Positions 46,626-55,663 of a DNA stretch of 64,000 nucleotides are shown here, one piece after another. Origin of the DNA: Saprospiraceae bacterium (GTDB lineage Bacteria; Bacteroidota; Bacteroidia; Chitinophagales; Saprospiraceae); the NCBI GenBank assembly GCA_016715465.1, contig JADKAA010000024.1, positions 124,001 to 188,000 of the forward strand, written 5' to 3'. Position 1 is the stretch's first letter; each line of letters starts with the position of its first letter. A model generated the notes under the pieces. The model searched no databases and was not told the origin of the DNA. It saw only the letters and a list, made by a program, of their open reading frames with translations. The translations under genes and the position numbers were made by a program.

Positions 46626-46844
46626 CAAAATGTTTCTCTGAAAGAACGATTAGATGCACCAATCCTCGACAAGCTCAAGGCAATGTATTGGAATGCTGCG
46701 GATAAACCAACTGCACCCAAACAAGAATTATTACAAGAATTGCACCTCTTTAAAAAGATTCACACAATAGATAATCAAAAAATTTTCTCAGCCGCAAGGG
46801 ATAAATATGTAAACAATGAGGTTAAGTTACCTTATTATTTATGA
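46626..46844 (+). pseudogene. Unidentified gene fragment (C-terminal part)
   Basis: A start-less frame of 72 residues reads like real protein (SLKERLDAPILDKLKAMYWN, then KQELLQELHLFKKIHTIDNQ) and ends at a TGA at 46842. The upstream part is missing, next to decayed site F. I do not recognise the family. Confidence 0.4.
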
Positions 46845-46965
46845 ATACGTATTAATATTGTGGATATCAACCGAGAAACACCAATTCCCTGGAACTATTT
46901 AAATCGGCATAACGTTATTGTTTATTACCCGACTTTCATTTTTAACCTACAAAAAAGTTCCAGTT

Positions 46966-47601
46966 ATGCAAACAAAACACCAGGTGCACAACCTCATCAT
47001 TTTAGACGAAAGTGGTTCGATGGATTCCATTAAAAATTCCATCATCCAGGGTTTTAATGAAATTGTACAAACCGTTAAGGGTATAGCGATTGCGTATCCG
47101 GATCAGGAGCATTTTATTACCCTGATCTCGTTTAATGGCCTTGGGCAGAAGATCCTGCATTTTATGGATCCGGTAGAAATACTCGGACAGATCGACGGCA
47201 AGAGATACCGGCCGGACGCATCGACTCCGTTGTATGATGCCATGGGTTTTGCTTTTGCAAAACTGAGCCAGGTTTTGGCGGATAAGGAAAAGTACAACGT
47301 GCTGGTCACCATCATGACCGATGGCGAAGAAAACGCTTCAAAGGAATATACCGGTATGAACATCAGAAATACCATCGATGGTCTAAAATTAAAGGGCTGG
47401 ACATTTACGTACATCGGTGCAGATCACAATGTCGAAAAATTTGCCACGTCAATTTCCATTACCAATACAATGGTTTTTGAAAAAAATGCCACGGCCATCA
47501 AAAACATGTTTGCCAAAGAAAAATCCGCCAGGGCCCGGTACAGTGAAAAGATAGACCTGCAGGAAGCCACAGAAAATGATTTCTATAACGACAAGACCTA
47601 A
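46966..47601 (+). CDS. von Willebrand factor A (VWA) domain protein
   Basis: 211-aa protein consisting of one VWA domain with a complete metal-ion-dependent adhesion site: DESGSM (DxSxS, about residue 14), Thr in DASTPLYDA (about 86) and TDGEEN (about 118). It is cytoplasmic by lack of a signal. The frame is open from a TTG at 46918, but the ATG at 46966 (MQTKHQVHNLIILDESGSM) is the natural start. Related stand-alone VWA proteins occur with tellurium-resistance or chaperone systems and in defence loci, but no partner lies beside it here. A strong terminator follows 43 bp downstream. Confidence 0.85.
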   Translation: MQTKHQVHNLIILDESGSMDSIKNSIIQGFNEIVQTVKGIAIAYPDQEHFITLISFNGLGQKILHFMDPVEILGQIDGKRYRPDASTPLYDAMGFAFAKLSQVLADKEKYNVLVTIMTDGEENASKEYTGMNIRNTIDGLKLKGWTFTYIGADHNVEKFATSISITNTMVFEKNATAIKNMFAKEKSARARYSEKIDLQEATENDFYNDKT

Positions 47602-47643
47602 AGAAATTTTCTTTATTCATATTTAAAAAGACGATAGACATGC

Positions 47644-47670
47644 AGCGGCGTAAATTTTTACGCCGCTTTT
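47644..47670 (+). terminator. Rho-independent terminator after VWA gene
   Basis: AGCGGCGTAAA (47644-47654) pairs perfectly with TTTACGCCGCT (47657-47667) and is followed by Ts. The 11-bp stem with a tiny loop sits 43 bp after the VWA stop codon. Confidence 0.85.
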
Positions 47671-47802
47671 AAATTTGGGAAGATTTGGATTATAAAAAAT
47701 AAGCACCATGTCCTATTTCATTTTACTTTTGACCATAACTGCCACCTGGCTATACCCAAGCATTATAAATTCAAAATAAGTGAAGAGCAGCGTTTTGTAA
47801 AT

Positions 47803-47961
47803 ATGGCCCTGCTCGTAGTGCTCATCTGGTCAATTCAAAGCCTTTTGACACCTGAGGAGTGCCGCTGCAAAATTGATTATTTAGGACCGGCATTTCTTTC
47901 CGCTTTGGTTATTGTATTTGTATTGGATAAAATAAACCGGAGATTTGAATCAAATTTGTAA
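47803..47961 (+). CDS. Small membrane protein, possibly the tail of a damaged gene
   Basis: 52-aa frame starting MALLVVLIWSIQSLLTPEEC and ending DKINRRFESNL with two hydrophobic stretches (about residues 2-13 and 28-42), so a small double-pass membrane protein is possible. The same frame is open about 45 codons upstream without an ATG and reads HYKFKISEEQRFVN just before the Met, so it may be a remnant of a longer gene whose start (an ATG at 47708 in another frame) is lost by a frameshift. Not recognised. Confidence 0.4.
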   Translation: MALLVVLIWSIQSLLTPEECRCKIDYLGPAFLSALVIVFVLDKINRRFESNL

Positions 47962-47973
47962 GAAACTAAGTAT

Positions 47974-48032
47974 AGGCAGAAAACCGGTGGTGGATTAAGA
48001 GTTAAAGATTACTGCCACCGGTTGTCTGCCTT
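47974..48032. terminator. Long hairpin, probable bidirectional terminator
   Basis: AGGCAGAAAACCGGTGG (47974-47990) pairs with CCACCGGTTGTCTGCCTT (48015-48032) with one mismatch around a 24-nt loop. It lies 13 bp after the small membrane ORF. Confidence 0.6.
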
Positions 48033-48724
48033 ATAAGTCGAAATTTGGACATGATCTATTGCATATGTTAGCTAACTGATGTTCAAACGCTGTCGGATAA
48101 ATTGTTTTATTTTTTTGCATTTACCGCGTGTCTTCGACAAAAGCAAACGCTTCCCTCGCAAAGAGGGGGACCACGTGGTATGCCAGCTCCCATGAGGAAC
48201 CGACTGAAATTACACTTACCAACGAAAAAAAATGAGCAGCAATTCATTTTAGTAAGGTAACTGTGTGCACACCACGCGTCTACGAGAAATCCAAACTCTC
48301 CCTCTGGAGGGAGTACCCCGCTTGCGGGGGGAGGGAGGAAAAGGAAGCGACATTAGCCATCTAGAACCCCAGTCACCTGAGCTACCTATTATAAGCTACC
48401 CTTACCCATCCATAACTTCTACTGCAAGTCAAATATTTATCGAATAATATCATTCCATATCAAACCGAAATGGTAAAATGTTATACATTTGCCATATGGA
48501 AAATAACCTCCGCAATTTTAAAATAGATCGGGCTTTAAAGAAACGAAATTCACAGATTTAATGCCTCTTGGTCTTCTGCCGAACGGAAAAATGGTCTACA
48601 CTTGAAGATGCTTACTTCAAATTAGTACTGTATGAGTCTGCACCAGATTGCAAGGTTCAGAAATGTAGGATGAAGCAGCAGACCAATTTTCTACAAATGA
48701 TAATAATTTAAAATCAATCTTTAT
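48033..48724. other. Non-coding region with a GC-rich dispersed repeat and gene debris
   Basis: Around 48297-48340 lies CCTCTGGAGGGAGTA, then the perfect hairpin CCCCGC-TT-GCGGGG and GGAGGGAGG, a type of GC-rich repeat common between genes of Bacteroidota; a 60-codon ORF over it is not a gene. TACATTTG at 48484-48491 resembles a -7 box and precedes a short frame (MENNLRNFKIDRALKKRNSQ) that soon stops. The remaining sequence up to 48724 looks like frameshifted debris. Confidence 0.4.
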
Positions 48725-50113
48725 ATGCAAACCTTACAGTACTTTTTATTTCTATTCATAAGTTATCAAATAGGTGCTCAAAATTTTTCAGAGAAAAAGG
48801 TAATCATTTATGATCTTATGCCTGTCATTTCTTCAGGCGGATCCATTCGGTTGGAAGATATGGTATATTGTCGTTCATTGGAAGATGGAAAAGTGAATTT
48901 CATAGCCCATATGAATGGTAAACTCGAATTTTATGAATACGATAACCATCAATTGACAAAAATGGCAGGCCAAACACCTTTTCCTGGAATTATTGTGGAT
49001 TTTGTGGATCAAAATTGGGATGGCAAAGTGGATATTCAGGGAAATTTTGAGTTGCTCTCTAATGCTGGAAATTATAATTTTACAAACATTGGGTACCCTA
49101 TAGACGGAAACTGGAATGTGAGGGCAAATCGAATAGTTGATTTTGATGAAGATGGCAACTATGACATAGTCTCAAGCAGTGTTTCGTTTTCAAGTGGTGC
49201 TGTTAACATCAACTTACTCGGTGGGAACAGAAAGTTATTAAACAAGATTACGTTCCCTGAAGTTGGGTTAATTACCACGGTCAAAGTAATTGACATCAAT
49301 AATGATGATCTCCTGGATGTAGTTTATACCACAAAAAAGTTTGGCGACGATAAGCTGATTATTCAGACAAATGAAGGAGATGGCAGTTTCGATAAACAGG
49401 AAATTAAGGTAAGTTACACCGGCGAGCAGTTGGAATTTGGGGATATAAATAAAGATGCTTTCCTGGATATAATTATTACAGGATTTAGTGGTACAGACAT
49501 TCTAGTTTTTAACAGCCTCAATGGCACATTTGGCAATAAAGTAGTGCTTACAAATTCGGGAGAAATTTACAATATAAAGTTAAATGATTTTGACAATGAT
49601 GGAAACCTGGACATTGTTTACCTTGAAAATATGAATTTTGATTCCGTTAATATAGTGGTAGGCAAAGGAACCGGGACCAACACGTTTGACAATATGACCT
49701 CTATTGGCAAGATAGCTTTTGATGGTTATAATACTCAGACTCCCCAGGCATTGGAGAACTGGATGTCAATATATGATTATGATCAGGATGGAGATTCGGA
49801 TATTCTGGTAAACGCCATTTTGGAAAAGAAGTATGTGGCCTTTGACAATTTAAGAATTTCCACAGACACAAAAGATAACTACAAAGAGACAGATGTTCAT
49901 TTTTATCCCAATCCAGGCGTCAACATCATCCAAATTCAAAATGAAAATGAATTTGATCGATTGGAAATATATAATATGCAGGGCAAAATGGTTTCCCATT
50001 ATAATCTGATGGGAAGCTCAGAAATTGATGTGCAAAATCTTACACGAGGTCTATATTTTTTTAAATTTTCTAATGGAGAAAAGTTTACGGTACATAAGTT
50101 TACTAAATATTAG
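48725..50113 (+). CDS. Secreted FG-GAP/VCBS-repeat protein with T9SS sorting domain
   Basis: 462-aa secreted protein. Signal peptide MQTLQYFLFLFISYQIGAQ, then repeated FG-GAP/VCBS units with calcium-binding Asp loops: VDQNWDGKVDIQG, DFDEDGNYDIV, DINNDDLLDVVY, DINKDAFLDIIITG, DFDNDGNLDIVY and DYDQDGDSDILV, suggesting a beta-propeller. The C-terminal ~75 residues form a type IX secretion sorting domain (DVHFYPNPGVNIIQI, LTRGLYFFKFSNGEKFTVHK), so it is likely attached to the cell surface or released. Role probably adhesive; the ligand is unknown. Confidence 0.85.
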   Translation: MQTLQYFLFLFISYQIGAQNFSEKKVIIYDLMPVISSGGSIRLEDMVYCRSLEDGKVNFIAHMNGKLEFYEYDNHQLTKMAGQTPFPGIIVDFVDQNWDGKVDIQGNFELLSNAGNYNFTNIGYPIDGNWNVRANRIVDFDEDGNYDIVSSSVSFSSGAVNINLLGGNRKLLNKITFPEVGLITTVKVIDINNDDLLDVVYTTKKFGDDKLIIQTNEGDGSFDKQEIKVSYTGEQLEFGDINKDAFLDIIITGFSGTDILVFNSLNGTFGNKVVLTNSGEIYNIKLNDFDNDGNLDIVYLENMNFDSVNIVVGKGTGTNTFDNMTSIGKIAFDGYNTQTPQALENWMSIYDYDQDGDSDILVNAILEKKYVAFDNLRISTDTKDNYKETDVHFYPNPGVNIIQIQNENEFDRLEIYNMQGKMVSHYNLMGSSEIDVQNLTRGLYFFKFSNGEKFTVHKFTKY

Positions 50114-50255
50114 AATATTTATCCCGCGAAAATTTATACTTGGGTTGAGGTAGTTTATACCCCTGTCTTTGTGAAGATAGTAGGGGAAACAACGAAACCG
50201 TAGAAGTATGACCCATAAGAATGTCATTACACATACAATGGGATTGAAAAACATT

Positions 50256-50263
50256 ACATTTGG
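50256..50263 (+). promoter_or_regulatory. -7-like box TACATTTG
   Basis: TACATTTG fits the Bacteroidota -7 consensus TAnnTTTG and lies 13 bp before the ATG at 50276, which would leave a very short leader. No clear -33 TTG at the right distance, so this is tentative. Confidence 0.3.
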
Positions 50264-50275
50264 CAAATACAGACT

Positions 50276-50812
50276 ATGAGTTTAAAAATTATCATCCTTT
50301 TTACATTTACCTTATTCATCCACTTGCCTCAAAGCCTCAATGCCTGTAGCTGTAGTACCCGGTTAACGGTCAAGGAAGCTTTTGAATCAACCGATGTCAT
50401 CCTGCTCGGCAAGGTGCTGAGTATATCACTGGCTTATCACGAATATTATACGGCAGATTTTACCACAGACGAACACGGCAATTATACAGAAACGGGGGAT
50501 TCTGTGCTGGTAAGCGAAGTATTAAATGCTGTAGAAATTCAGGTAAGTAAAAAGATCAAAAATTCTTATGTTCTGGAGCGAATTACCATACTCACAGCTG
50601 TTTCTGATGCAGCCTGTGGATTTACATTTAGGGTGGGTGAGGAGTACGTCATTTATGCCTATGCCAAAAGTCCACAGGTGAATTTATTTGATTCAACTTC
50701 AAGGCTACCACTGGCCAATTGGCCGGGACGGTTTTTTACCACCGACATTTGTACCAGAACCACCTCATATTTGGAAAATGAATTGAAAGCCATAGAGGCG
50801 AGCAATCATTAG
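50276..50812 (+). CDS. Secreted TIMP/NTR-like protein
   Basis: 178-aa exported protein. The signal peptide (about residues 1-23, ILFTFTLFIHLPQSLNA) is followed directly by CSCSTRLTVKEAFESTDVIL, then LGKVLS, the same arrangement as the N-terminus of tissue inhibitors of metalloproteinases, where the first mature Cys in CxC inserts into the protease active site. Two more Cys (AACGFTFRVGEEYVIYA and TDICTRT) could make the two typical disulphides of this OB-fold. Cleavage before Cys could also be lipobox-type (LNAC), making it a lipoprotein. Inhibitory function is not shown for most bacterial members. Confidence 0.65.
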   Translation: MSLKIIILFTFTLFIHLPQSLNACSCSTRLTVKEAFESTDVILLGKVLSISLAYHEYYTADFTTDEHGNYTETGDSVLVSEVLNAVEIQVSKKIKNSYVLERITILTAVSDAACGFTFRVGEEYVIYAYAKSPQVNLFDSTSRLPLANWPGRFFTTDICTRTTSYLENELKAIEASNH

Positions 50813-51198
50813 GACTGTTACCTGGCTGGATTTTGATTCAGAAGTAGATGGATATAATTTGCCATATCAAAAAATCGAGCAGACATACTAATAGAAATCG
50901 CAAGTTACAAACTTGCGATGGCTCTTCGGGTATTGGTTTTTCCATAACTTACAAGCGTTCGTATTCCCAGGTATGTATAAATTACTCGATTGGCAGGATT
51001 ATCGAAATCTCATTGGCATCAAGACTCAAAGCATAGTGACCTTAGTGAATCCTTTGTGCGCCTTGTGGTGAAAAAAGGATCACAAAGTTCCTTTAGATTT
51101 GCAAAGTAAAATATTAATTAATTTAAAATGTATAACCATCATCCATGCCTGGGGGGGTCTGGGGGGGTATGATTTTTGTTGATTATGTGGAAAAGCTG
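50813..51198. other. Intergenic region with two G7 runs
   Basis: No gene seen. GGGGGGGTCTGGGGGGG at 51151-51167 is striking in an AT-rich setting. The left boundary of the IS110-type element should lie near here or slightly downstream, but IS110 elements lack inverted repeats so I cannot fix it. Confidence 0.4.
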
Positions 51199-51373
51199 AG
51201 GTAAAGAGAGGCAAATTAGACAAAAGTGCTAGATTTTGAAATCTATCTTGTGATTAAATCCTCTCTTTACATTTTAAGTAAAATCCAAATAGAAATTAGG
51301 GTAAAACCCATTAGTAAGGTTCTGGAGTTCACTTAAATTCTCAACTCATTAATTAACTGTAAAATTAAAAAAA
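51199..51373 (+). ncRNA. Candidate bridge-RNA region of IS110-type element
   Basis: The non-coding DNA before the recombinase contains a perfect 11-bp stem, GTAAAGAGAGG (51201-51211) with CCTCTCTTTAC (51260-51270), enclosing a nested hairpin TAGATTT-TG-AAATCTA (51230-51245). IS110 elements of the IS621 type encode a structured bridge RNA in this 5' position with target- and donor-binding loops. Stem-loop plus position suggest the same here; loop-to-target matches were not established. Confidence 0.5.
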
Positions 51374-52351
51374 ATGAAAAGAATTTTTGTTGCTGGCGAC
51401 ATTTCCAAAGAGAAAATTGATTTTTGCATCTACGATGGTGAGAGCTTCCTAGCTTCTAAAGTAGTAAAAAATTCAAAATCAGAATTGTCAACCTTTTTAA
51501 AACAAGTTGACACCATATTTACTGACGGGAAAAAGGAGAATGTGTATAATGAATGTGTTTTTGCATTTGAATACACAGGAGTATATAATAATATAGTTCT
51601 TAAATTATTGGAAAAATATAACTTCAAAGTCGCATTATTATACCCAGGTTCTATAAAAGCTGTAGTTAATTTTGATCGAGCAAAAAACGATACTATTGAT
51701 GCACAAAAGATTGCTGAATTCGCGTATAGATTCTATGATAAATTAAATTTTTATTCTCCTCTTTCAAATGAGATGCAAGAGCTGAAAGCACTAATAACGG
51801 AAAGATCAGCTCTTGTTAAAGTAAAAAGTCAGCTCATCAGTAAGAAAGATGATCAAAATAAATTTCTACCATCCAACATATCCATGTTTTTAAAGAAAAA
51901 CAATGAAAAAATTGAAAAGGAGCTAGATGAAGCTATTAATAATATTGAGGTTAGAATTTTAAAGGTTATCAAGAGCGATGAAAAATTGAAAGAAAATTTT
52001 GAAATAGCAATCAGCGTTCCGGGTATTGGCCCTGCAACGGCAGCCGTATTAATTGCATGTACCAATAATTTCAATAGATTTAAAAATGCTAAGCAGTTAG
52101 GTTGTTATTCTGGAGTAGTACCTTTTCAAAGATCTTCTGGAGCATACAAAGGAAAAAACAAAGTGTCACCCAAAGCAAATAAACAGCTTAAAACGCTTTT
52201 ACATTTAGGTGCGGTATCCGTGCTTAATAGCAAAAATATATTCGGTGAATTCTACAACAGAAAAACAGGTGAAGGAAAAAACAAAATGTCAGTTATCAAT
52301 AGTGTAAGAAATAAAATATTGAAAACCGTTTTTTGCATGTGTAACAAATAA
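51374..52351 (+). mobile_element. IS110-family transposase (DEDD recombinase)
   Basis: 325-aa recombinase with the two IS110 domains. N-terminal DEDD RuvC-like domain: first Asp in FVAGDISKEKIDF, Glu in FAFEYTGVYNN, and the Asp pair in RAKNDTIDAQKIAEFA. C-terminal Tnp_IS116-like domain with VPGIGPATAAVLIACTNNF and GCYSGVVPFQRSSGAYKGKN, containing the catalytic serine region. The frame is intact and near the typical length. Unlike DDE elements, IS110 has no inverted repeats and uses a bridge RNA. Its ends are not defined here. Confidence 0.92.
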
Positions 52352-52701
52352 GCAAAAATTTAAGCCCGACTACAAATTTCAATTTGCCGCTTAAATCATG
52401 TAATAATGTGGATTATTATTTTAAATAACTCATTTTCAATAGTGTACAAGATTTCATCTACACATTAAAAATAATTGAATAAAGACTTAAATAAACCATA
52501 GAAATCACAGGAGTATAACAATGCTACTTGTGGTAAAAATCATAGACCGTTGAAATGCATTACCCTGGTCTGTAGTCGGTCCCTGCTTAATTCCCTTTTT
52601 GGCAAAAAAACGCTATCTTAGCTACCTAAATAGTTTTGAAGGTTGGTTTAACTTAAACTCATACCTTCAGGTAACAAAACCCCCACAAAAACAAAAACAT
52701 C
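52352..52701. other. Non-coding region after IS110 transposase
   Basis: AT-rich, no ORF of note. It should contain the right end of the IS110 element and the promoter of the next lipoprotein gene. I could not recognise the junction. Confidence 0.4.
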
Positions 52702-53724
52702 TTGAACAAATCATTCCCTTCCTTCTCCTATATTATGCTCATTTTTTCTTTTATGGATTTTACTACCAGTTGTGAAAATGCCAAATCCAGTGAATCAAAG
52801 TCGGCAGCCCTGGTTCCCCCGGTTCCCCCCGAAGTAACGGTCCCGGTGCTCGATACTGCAGATTACGACCAAAGGATGAAGGTATTGGCCAACAGTGACA
52901 CCACCGGAAAATGGCCGGTGAAGACGCCTTATCCCCTGCCAGGTGCCCTCTTGCCTTTTAATAGAATTGTGGCCTATTACGGCAACCTGTATTCCACCCG
53001 GATGGGCATTCTGGGAGAATTGCCCAAAGATGAGATGTTGGAGAAATTAAACGGTGAAGTATCCAAATGGCAAGCCGCCGATTCGACCACAAAAGTTATT
53101 CCCGCCTTGCACTACATTGCTGCCACCGCGCAGTCCCGACCCGGAAATGGAAATATGTACCGGTTGCGCATGCCATTCAGCCAGATCGACACCATTTTGG
53201 CGTGGGCAAAACCCATCAATGCGCTGGTGTTTTTGGATGTACAGATTGGGCACAGCAGCATCAAAGAGGAAGTGTCCGCGCTGGAACCGTATCTTAAACT
53301 GCCTAATGTGCATTTGGGCATCGATCCAGAATTTTCTATGAAAAATGGCGAAGCACCTGGCACAAGAATTGGGCATTTCACAGCCGATGACATCAATGAC
53401 GCCATTGAAATTTTGGCTGACGTAGTAAAGGAAAATAAACTGACGCCTAAAGTGTTGGTCATTCACCGGTTTACGCAGGGCATGGTGAAAAATTATCAGG
53501 ATATAAAAATTGTTCCCGAAGTTCAGGTCGTTATGGATATGGATGGGTTTGGGGATAAGATATTGAAGGAGTCGTCCTACAAGCGGTACATTTATAAGGA
53601 GCCGGTGCAGTTTACGGGATTTAAGTTGTTTTATAAAAACGACAATAAAAACAATTGGAAAATGTATGCGCCGGAGGAGTTGTTGAAGTTTACGCCGAAG
53701 CCGATCTATATACAATATCAATAG
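52702..53724 (+). CDS. Lipoprotein with predicted TIM-barrel domain, unknown function
   Basis: 340-aa protein. The N-terminus MNKSFPSFSYIMLIFSFMDF runs into a possible lipobox (TTSC). A TTG at 52702 gives the basic residue a signal peptide needs; an ATG at 52735 would leave a very short one, so TTG is preferred with caution. A Pro-rich linker precedes a domain (about residues 70-340) with VAYYGNLYSTRMGILGELP, PALHYIAATAQSRPGNG, FLDVQIGHSSIKEEV, HLGIDPEFSM, LVIHRFTQGMVKN, VVMDMDGFGD and FTGFKLFYKNDN, a pattern of alternating strands and acidic loop residues consistent with a TIM barrel and hydrolase-like site. Similar hypothetical lipoproteins exist in Actinobacteria. Confidence 0.65.
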   Translation: MNKSFPSFSYIMLIFSFMDFTTSCENAKSSESKSAALVPPVPPEVTVPVLDTADYDQRMKVLANSDTTGKWPVKTPYPLPGALLPFNRIVAYYGNLYSTRMGILGELPKDEMLEKLNGEVSKWQAADSTTKVIPALHYIAATAQSRPGNGNMYRLRMPFSQIDTILAWAKPINALVFLDVQIGHSSIKEEVSALEPYLKLPNVHLGIDPEFSMKNGEAPGTRIGHFTADDINDAIEILADVVKENKLTPKVLVIHRFTQGMVKNYQDIKIVPEVQVVMDMDGFGDKILKESSYKRYIYKEPVQFTGFKLFYKNDNKNNWKMYAPEELLKFTPKPIYIQYQ

Positions 53725-53739
53725 GGATTTTGTCACCAT

Positions 53740-54380
53740 TTTTGTGCACCGCTTTGCGGCCGACAAAAATGCCGCCAAAATGATTTTTGTCTTCATACCC
53801 CGCGGCGGGCTGCACCCGCCGCTACAATAATGTCACGCCTTCGGCGTTTTTGGGTCGAGCATTTTGGCGACATTTATTTGTGCTGCTGCGCATCGACAAA
53901 AATGTTGCCAAAATAATTTTTGTCTTCATACCCCGCGGCGGGCTGCACCCGCCGCTACAATAATGTCACGCCTTCGGCGTTTTGGCTCGAGCGTTTTGGC
54001 GACATTTATTTGTGCTGCTGCGCATCGACAAAAATGCCGCCAAAATAATTTTTGTCTTCATACCCCGCGGCGGGCTGCACCCGCCGCTACAATAATGTCA
54101 CGCCTTCGGCGTTTTTGGGTCGAGCGTTTTGGCGACATTTATTTGTGCTGCTGCGCATCGACAAAAATGCCGCCAAAATAATTTTTGTCTTCATACCCCG
54201 CGGCGGTCTGCACCCGCCGCTACAATGTCACGCCTTCGGCGCTTTTGGATCGAGCATTTTGGCGACATTTATTTGTGCTGCTGCGCATCGACAAAAATGC
54301 CGCCAAAATAATTTTTGTCTTCATACCCCGCGGCGGGCTGCACCCGCCGCTACAATAATGTCACGCCTTCGGCGTTTTTT
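53740..54380. repeat. Tandem array of five ~132-bp GC-rich units
   Basis: Units begin with CGACAAAAATG at 53761, 53894, 54026, 54159 and 54289 (periods 133, 132, 133 and 130); the fifth is cut short near 54380 and a partial unit precedes the first. Each contains two hairpins, GCGGCGGG-CTGCA-CCCGCCGC and ACGCC-TTC-GGCGT followed by Ts. Units differ by a few substitutions. Unit length is not a multiple of three, so the ORFs over it are spurious. No spacer variation, so not a CRISPR. Confidence 0.9.
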
Positions 54381-54495
54381 TTGTTGTTTAACAACGCGGC
54401 GGGATGAAATTGCATCGGCGCAATTGGGAAAAATGATTATTTTTGAAACGGCCTTTTTAAATTTATCCAGAGACCCTCTATTTTAACCCATTTAC

Positions 54496-54984
54496 ATGCA
54501 ATTAACTACTCAACTGGCTAAAAATTTCAGGGACCTGTATTACTGGGGCAACTGGACATCGGTTAACCTGAAGGATGTACTCGCGGATGTCAGTTGGACG
54601 GATGCCGTGCGGAAGTTACATGGGTTAAATACCATCGCTGCCCTGGTCTACCATTCAAATTATTTTGTGAGTGCTGCGCTTAAGGTATTGCAGGGTGACC
54701 CGCTGAATGCCAAAGATATGTATAGCTATGACCATGCCCCGATCGAAAGCCGGGAGGATTGGGATAGCCTGCTGGAAAAGGTTTGGGCGGAAGCGGATGC
54801 GTTTTTGGCCCTGGTCGAAAAATTACCCGACGAGAAACTTTGGGAGGATTTTTATCAGTCGAAATATGGCAATTATTTCCGAAATCTCTTTGGTATAATC
54901 GAACATACGCATTATCACCTGGGTCAGATTGTACTGATTAAAAAACTGATCAGGAAGGAGGATGAGGATAAGGGGCGGTTTTAG
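54496..54984 (+). CDS. DinB-like protein (DUF1572-type)
   Basis: 162-aa four-helix-bundle protein of the DinB-like superfamily: LTTQLAKNFRDLYYWGNWTS, then ALVYHSNYFVSAALKVLQG and FGIIEHTHYHLGQIVLIKKL. The His of VYHSNYF and the EHTHYHLGQ cluster are the expected metal ligands. It is intact and cytoplasmic, with a start ATG 12 bp after the end of an AT-rich leader adjoining the tandem repeats. Function unknown; some relatives are thiol transferases. Confidence 0.85.
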   Translation: MQLTTQLAKNFRDLYYWGNWTSVNLKDVLADVSWTDAVRKLHGLNTIAALVYHSNYFVSAALKVLQGDPLNAKDMYSYDHAPIESREDWDSLLEKVWAEADAFLALVEKLPDEKLWEDFYQSKYGNYFRNLFGIIEHTHYHLGQIVLIKKLIRKEDEDKGRF

Positions 54985-55079
54985 GAAAAGGTTGAGTCCA
55001 ATAATTTTCTGGCGGACATTTATTATAGTAGCAGTTATTAAATTGTAAAAGGCAACAATATAAAAGACAACAGAAGACA

Positions 55080-55652
55080 ATGGCGAATCAAAAAATTGAA
55101 ACCGTTAGACATTTAATTTATTACTCATATGCAAACCTGGCTATGGCACATACAGCCATTGACAAAAAACAAGAAAAATATGAGGCGTTTAATTTTATGG
55201 TTAGAGCCAGGTTATTTAAAGGGCTAAAAGACGGAACAATGAATTTGCGAACAATTTTTGACGATGAAAAAAACAAATTGCAAACTGGACAAATTTGTAA
55301 TTATTGCGGTTCGACAGACAAATTAGCCTTAGACCATATTTTTCCGCAAAAGCATGGAGGCATGGATGATGCAGAAAATTTAATTTTTGCTTGTCGGACC
55401 TGTAACAGTTCTAAAGGAAAAAAGGACTTAATGGAATGGATGGCTTTTCGGGGCAAGTTTTTACCATTAATGATTATCAGACGTTATTTAAAACTGACTT
55501 TTAACTACTGCAATGAAAACGGACTTTTGGACAAACGTATTGATGAATTAGGGGAAATGAAACTTCCATTTAGAATCGATCTTTTACCGACAAATTTCCC
55601 TAACCCTAACGAGCTGATTCTAAACATATATGAGTATAAAATCATACCATAA
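55080..55652 (+). CDS. HNH endonuclease
   Basis: 190-aa predicted nuclease. The central HNH motif with two zinc-binding CxxC pairs is complete: CNYCGSTDKLALDHIFPQKH, then GGMDDAENLIFACRTCNSSK and GKKDL (about residues 75-120). Flanking helical arms (EAFNFMVRARLFKGLKDG and RGKFLPLMIIRRYLKLTF) are not recognised. The gene is followed directly by a broken attC-like site related to those at 35-43 kb, so it may be another former integron cassette and a single-gene defence nuclease. No methyltransferase partner is present. Confidence 0.85.
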   Translation: MANQKIETVRHLIYYSYANLAMAHTAIDKKQEKYEAFNFMVRARLFKGLKDGTMNLRTIFDDEKNKLQTGQICNYCGSTDKLALDHIFPQKHGGMDDAENLIFACRTCNSSKGKKDLMEWMAFRGKFLPLMIIRRYLKLTFNYCNENGLLDKRIDELGEMKLPFRIDLLPTNFPNPNELILNIYEYKIIP

Positions 55653-55663
55653 AAACTTAAAAA

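Noticed and set aside
46496..46705. 69-aa ORF
   Set aside because: Falls on decayed attC-like site F and out of frame with the more protein-like fragment at 46626-46844.
29600..46900. Prophage or integrative conjugative element
   Set aside because: No phage structural, integrase, relaxase or conjugation gene is seen; cassette-type ends explain the island better.
48265..48447. 60-aa ORF beginning MHTTRLREIQTLPLEGVPRL
   Set aside because: Read through a GC-rich dispersed repeat containing a perfect hairpin; such translations recur spuriously in many genomes.
53761..54380. Possible CRISPR array
   Set aside because: Whole ~132-bp units are repeated with no unique spacers and no cas genes occur in the window.
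53864..54486. Overlapping ORFs of 60-144 aa with repeated peptides (ATFICAAAHRQKC)
   Set aside because: They are read from the ~132-bp tandem repeat, whose period varies (130-133 bp), so the frame is not kept; composition is unlike protein.
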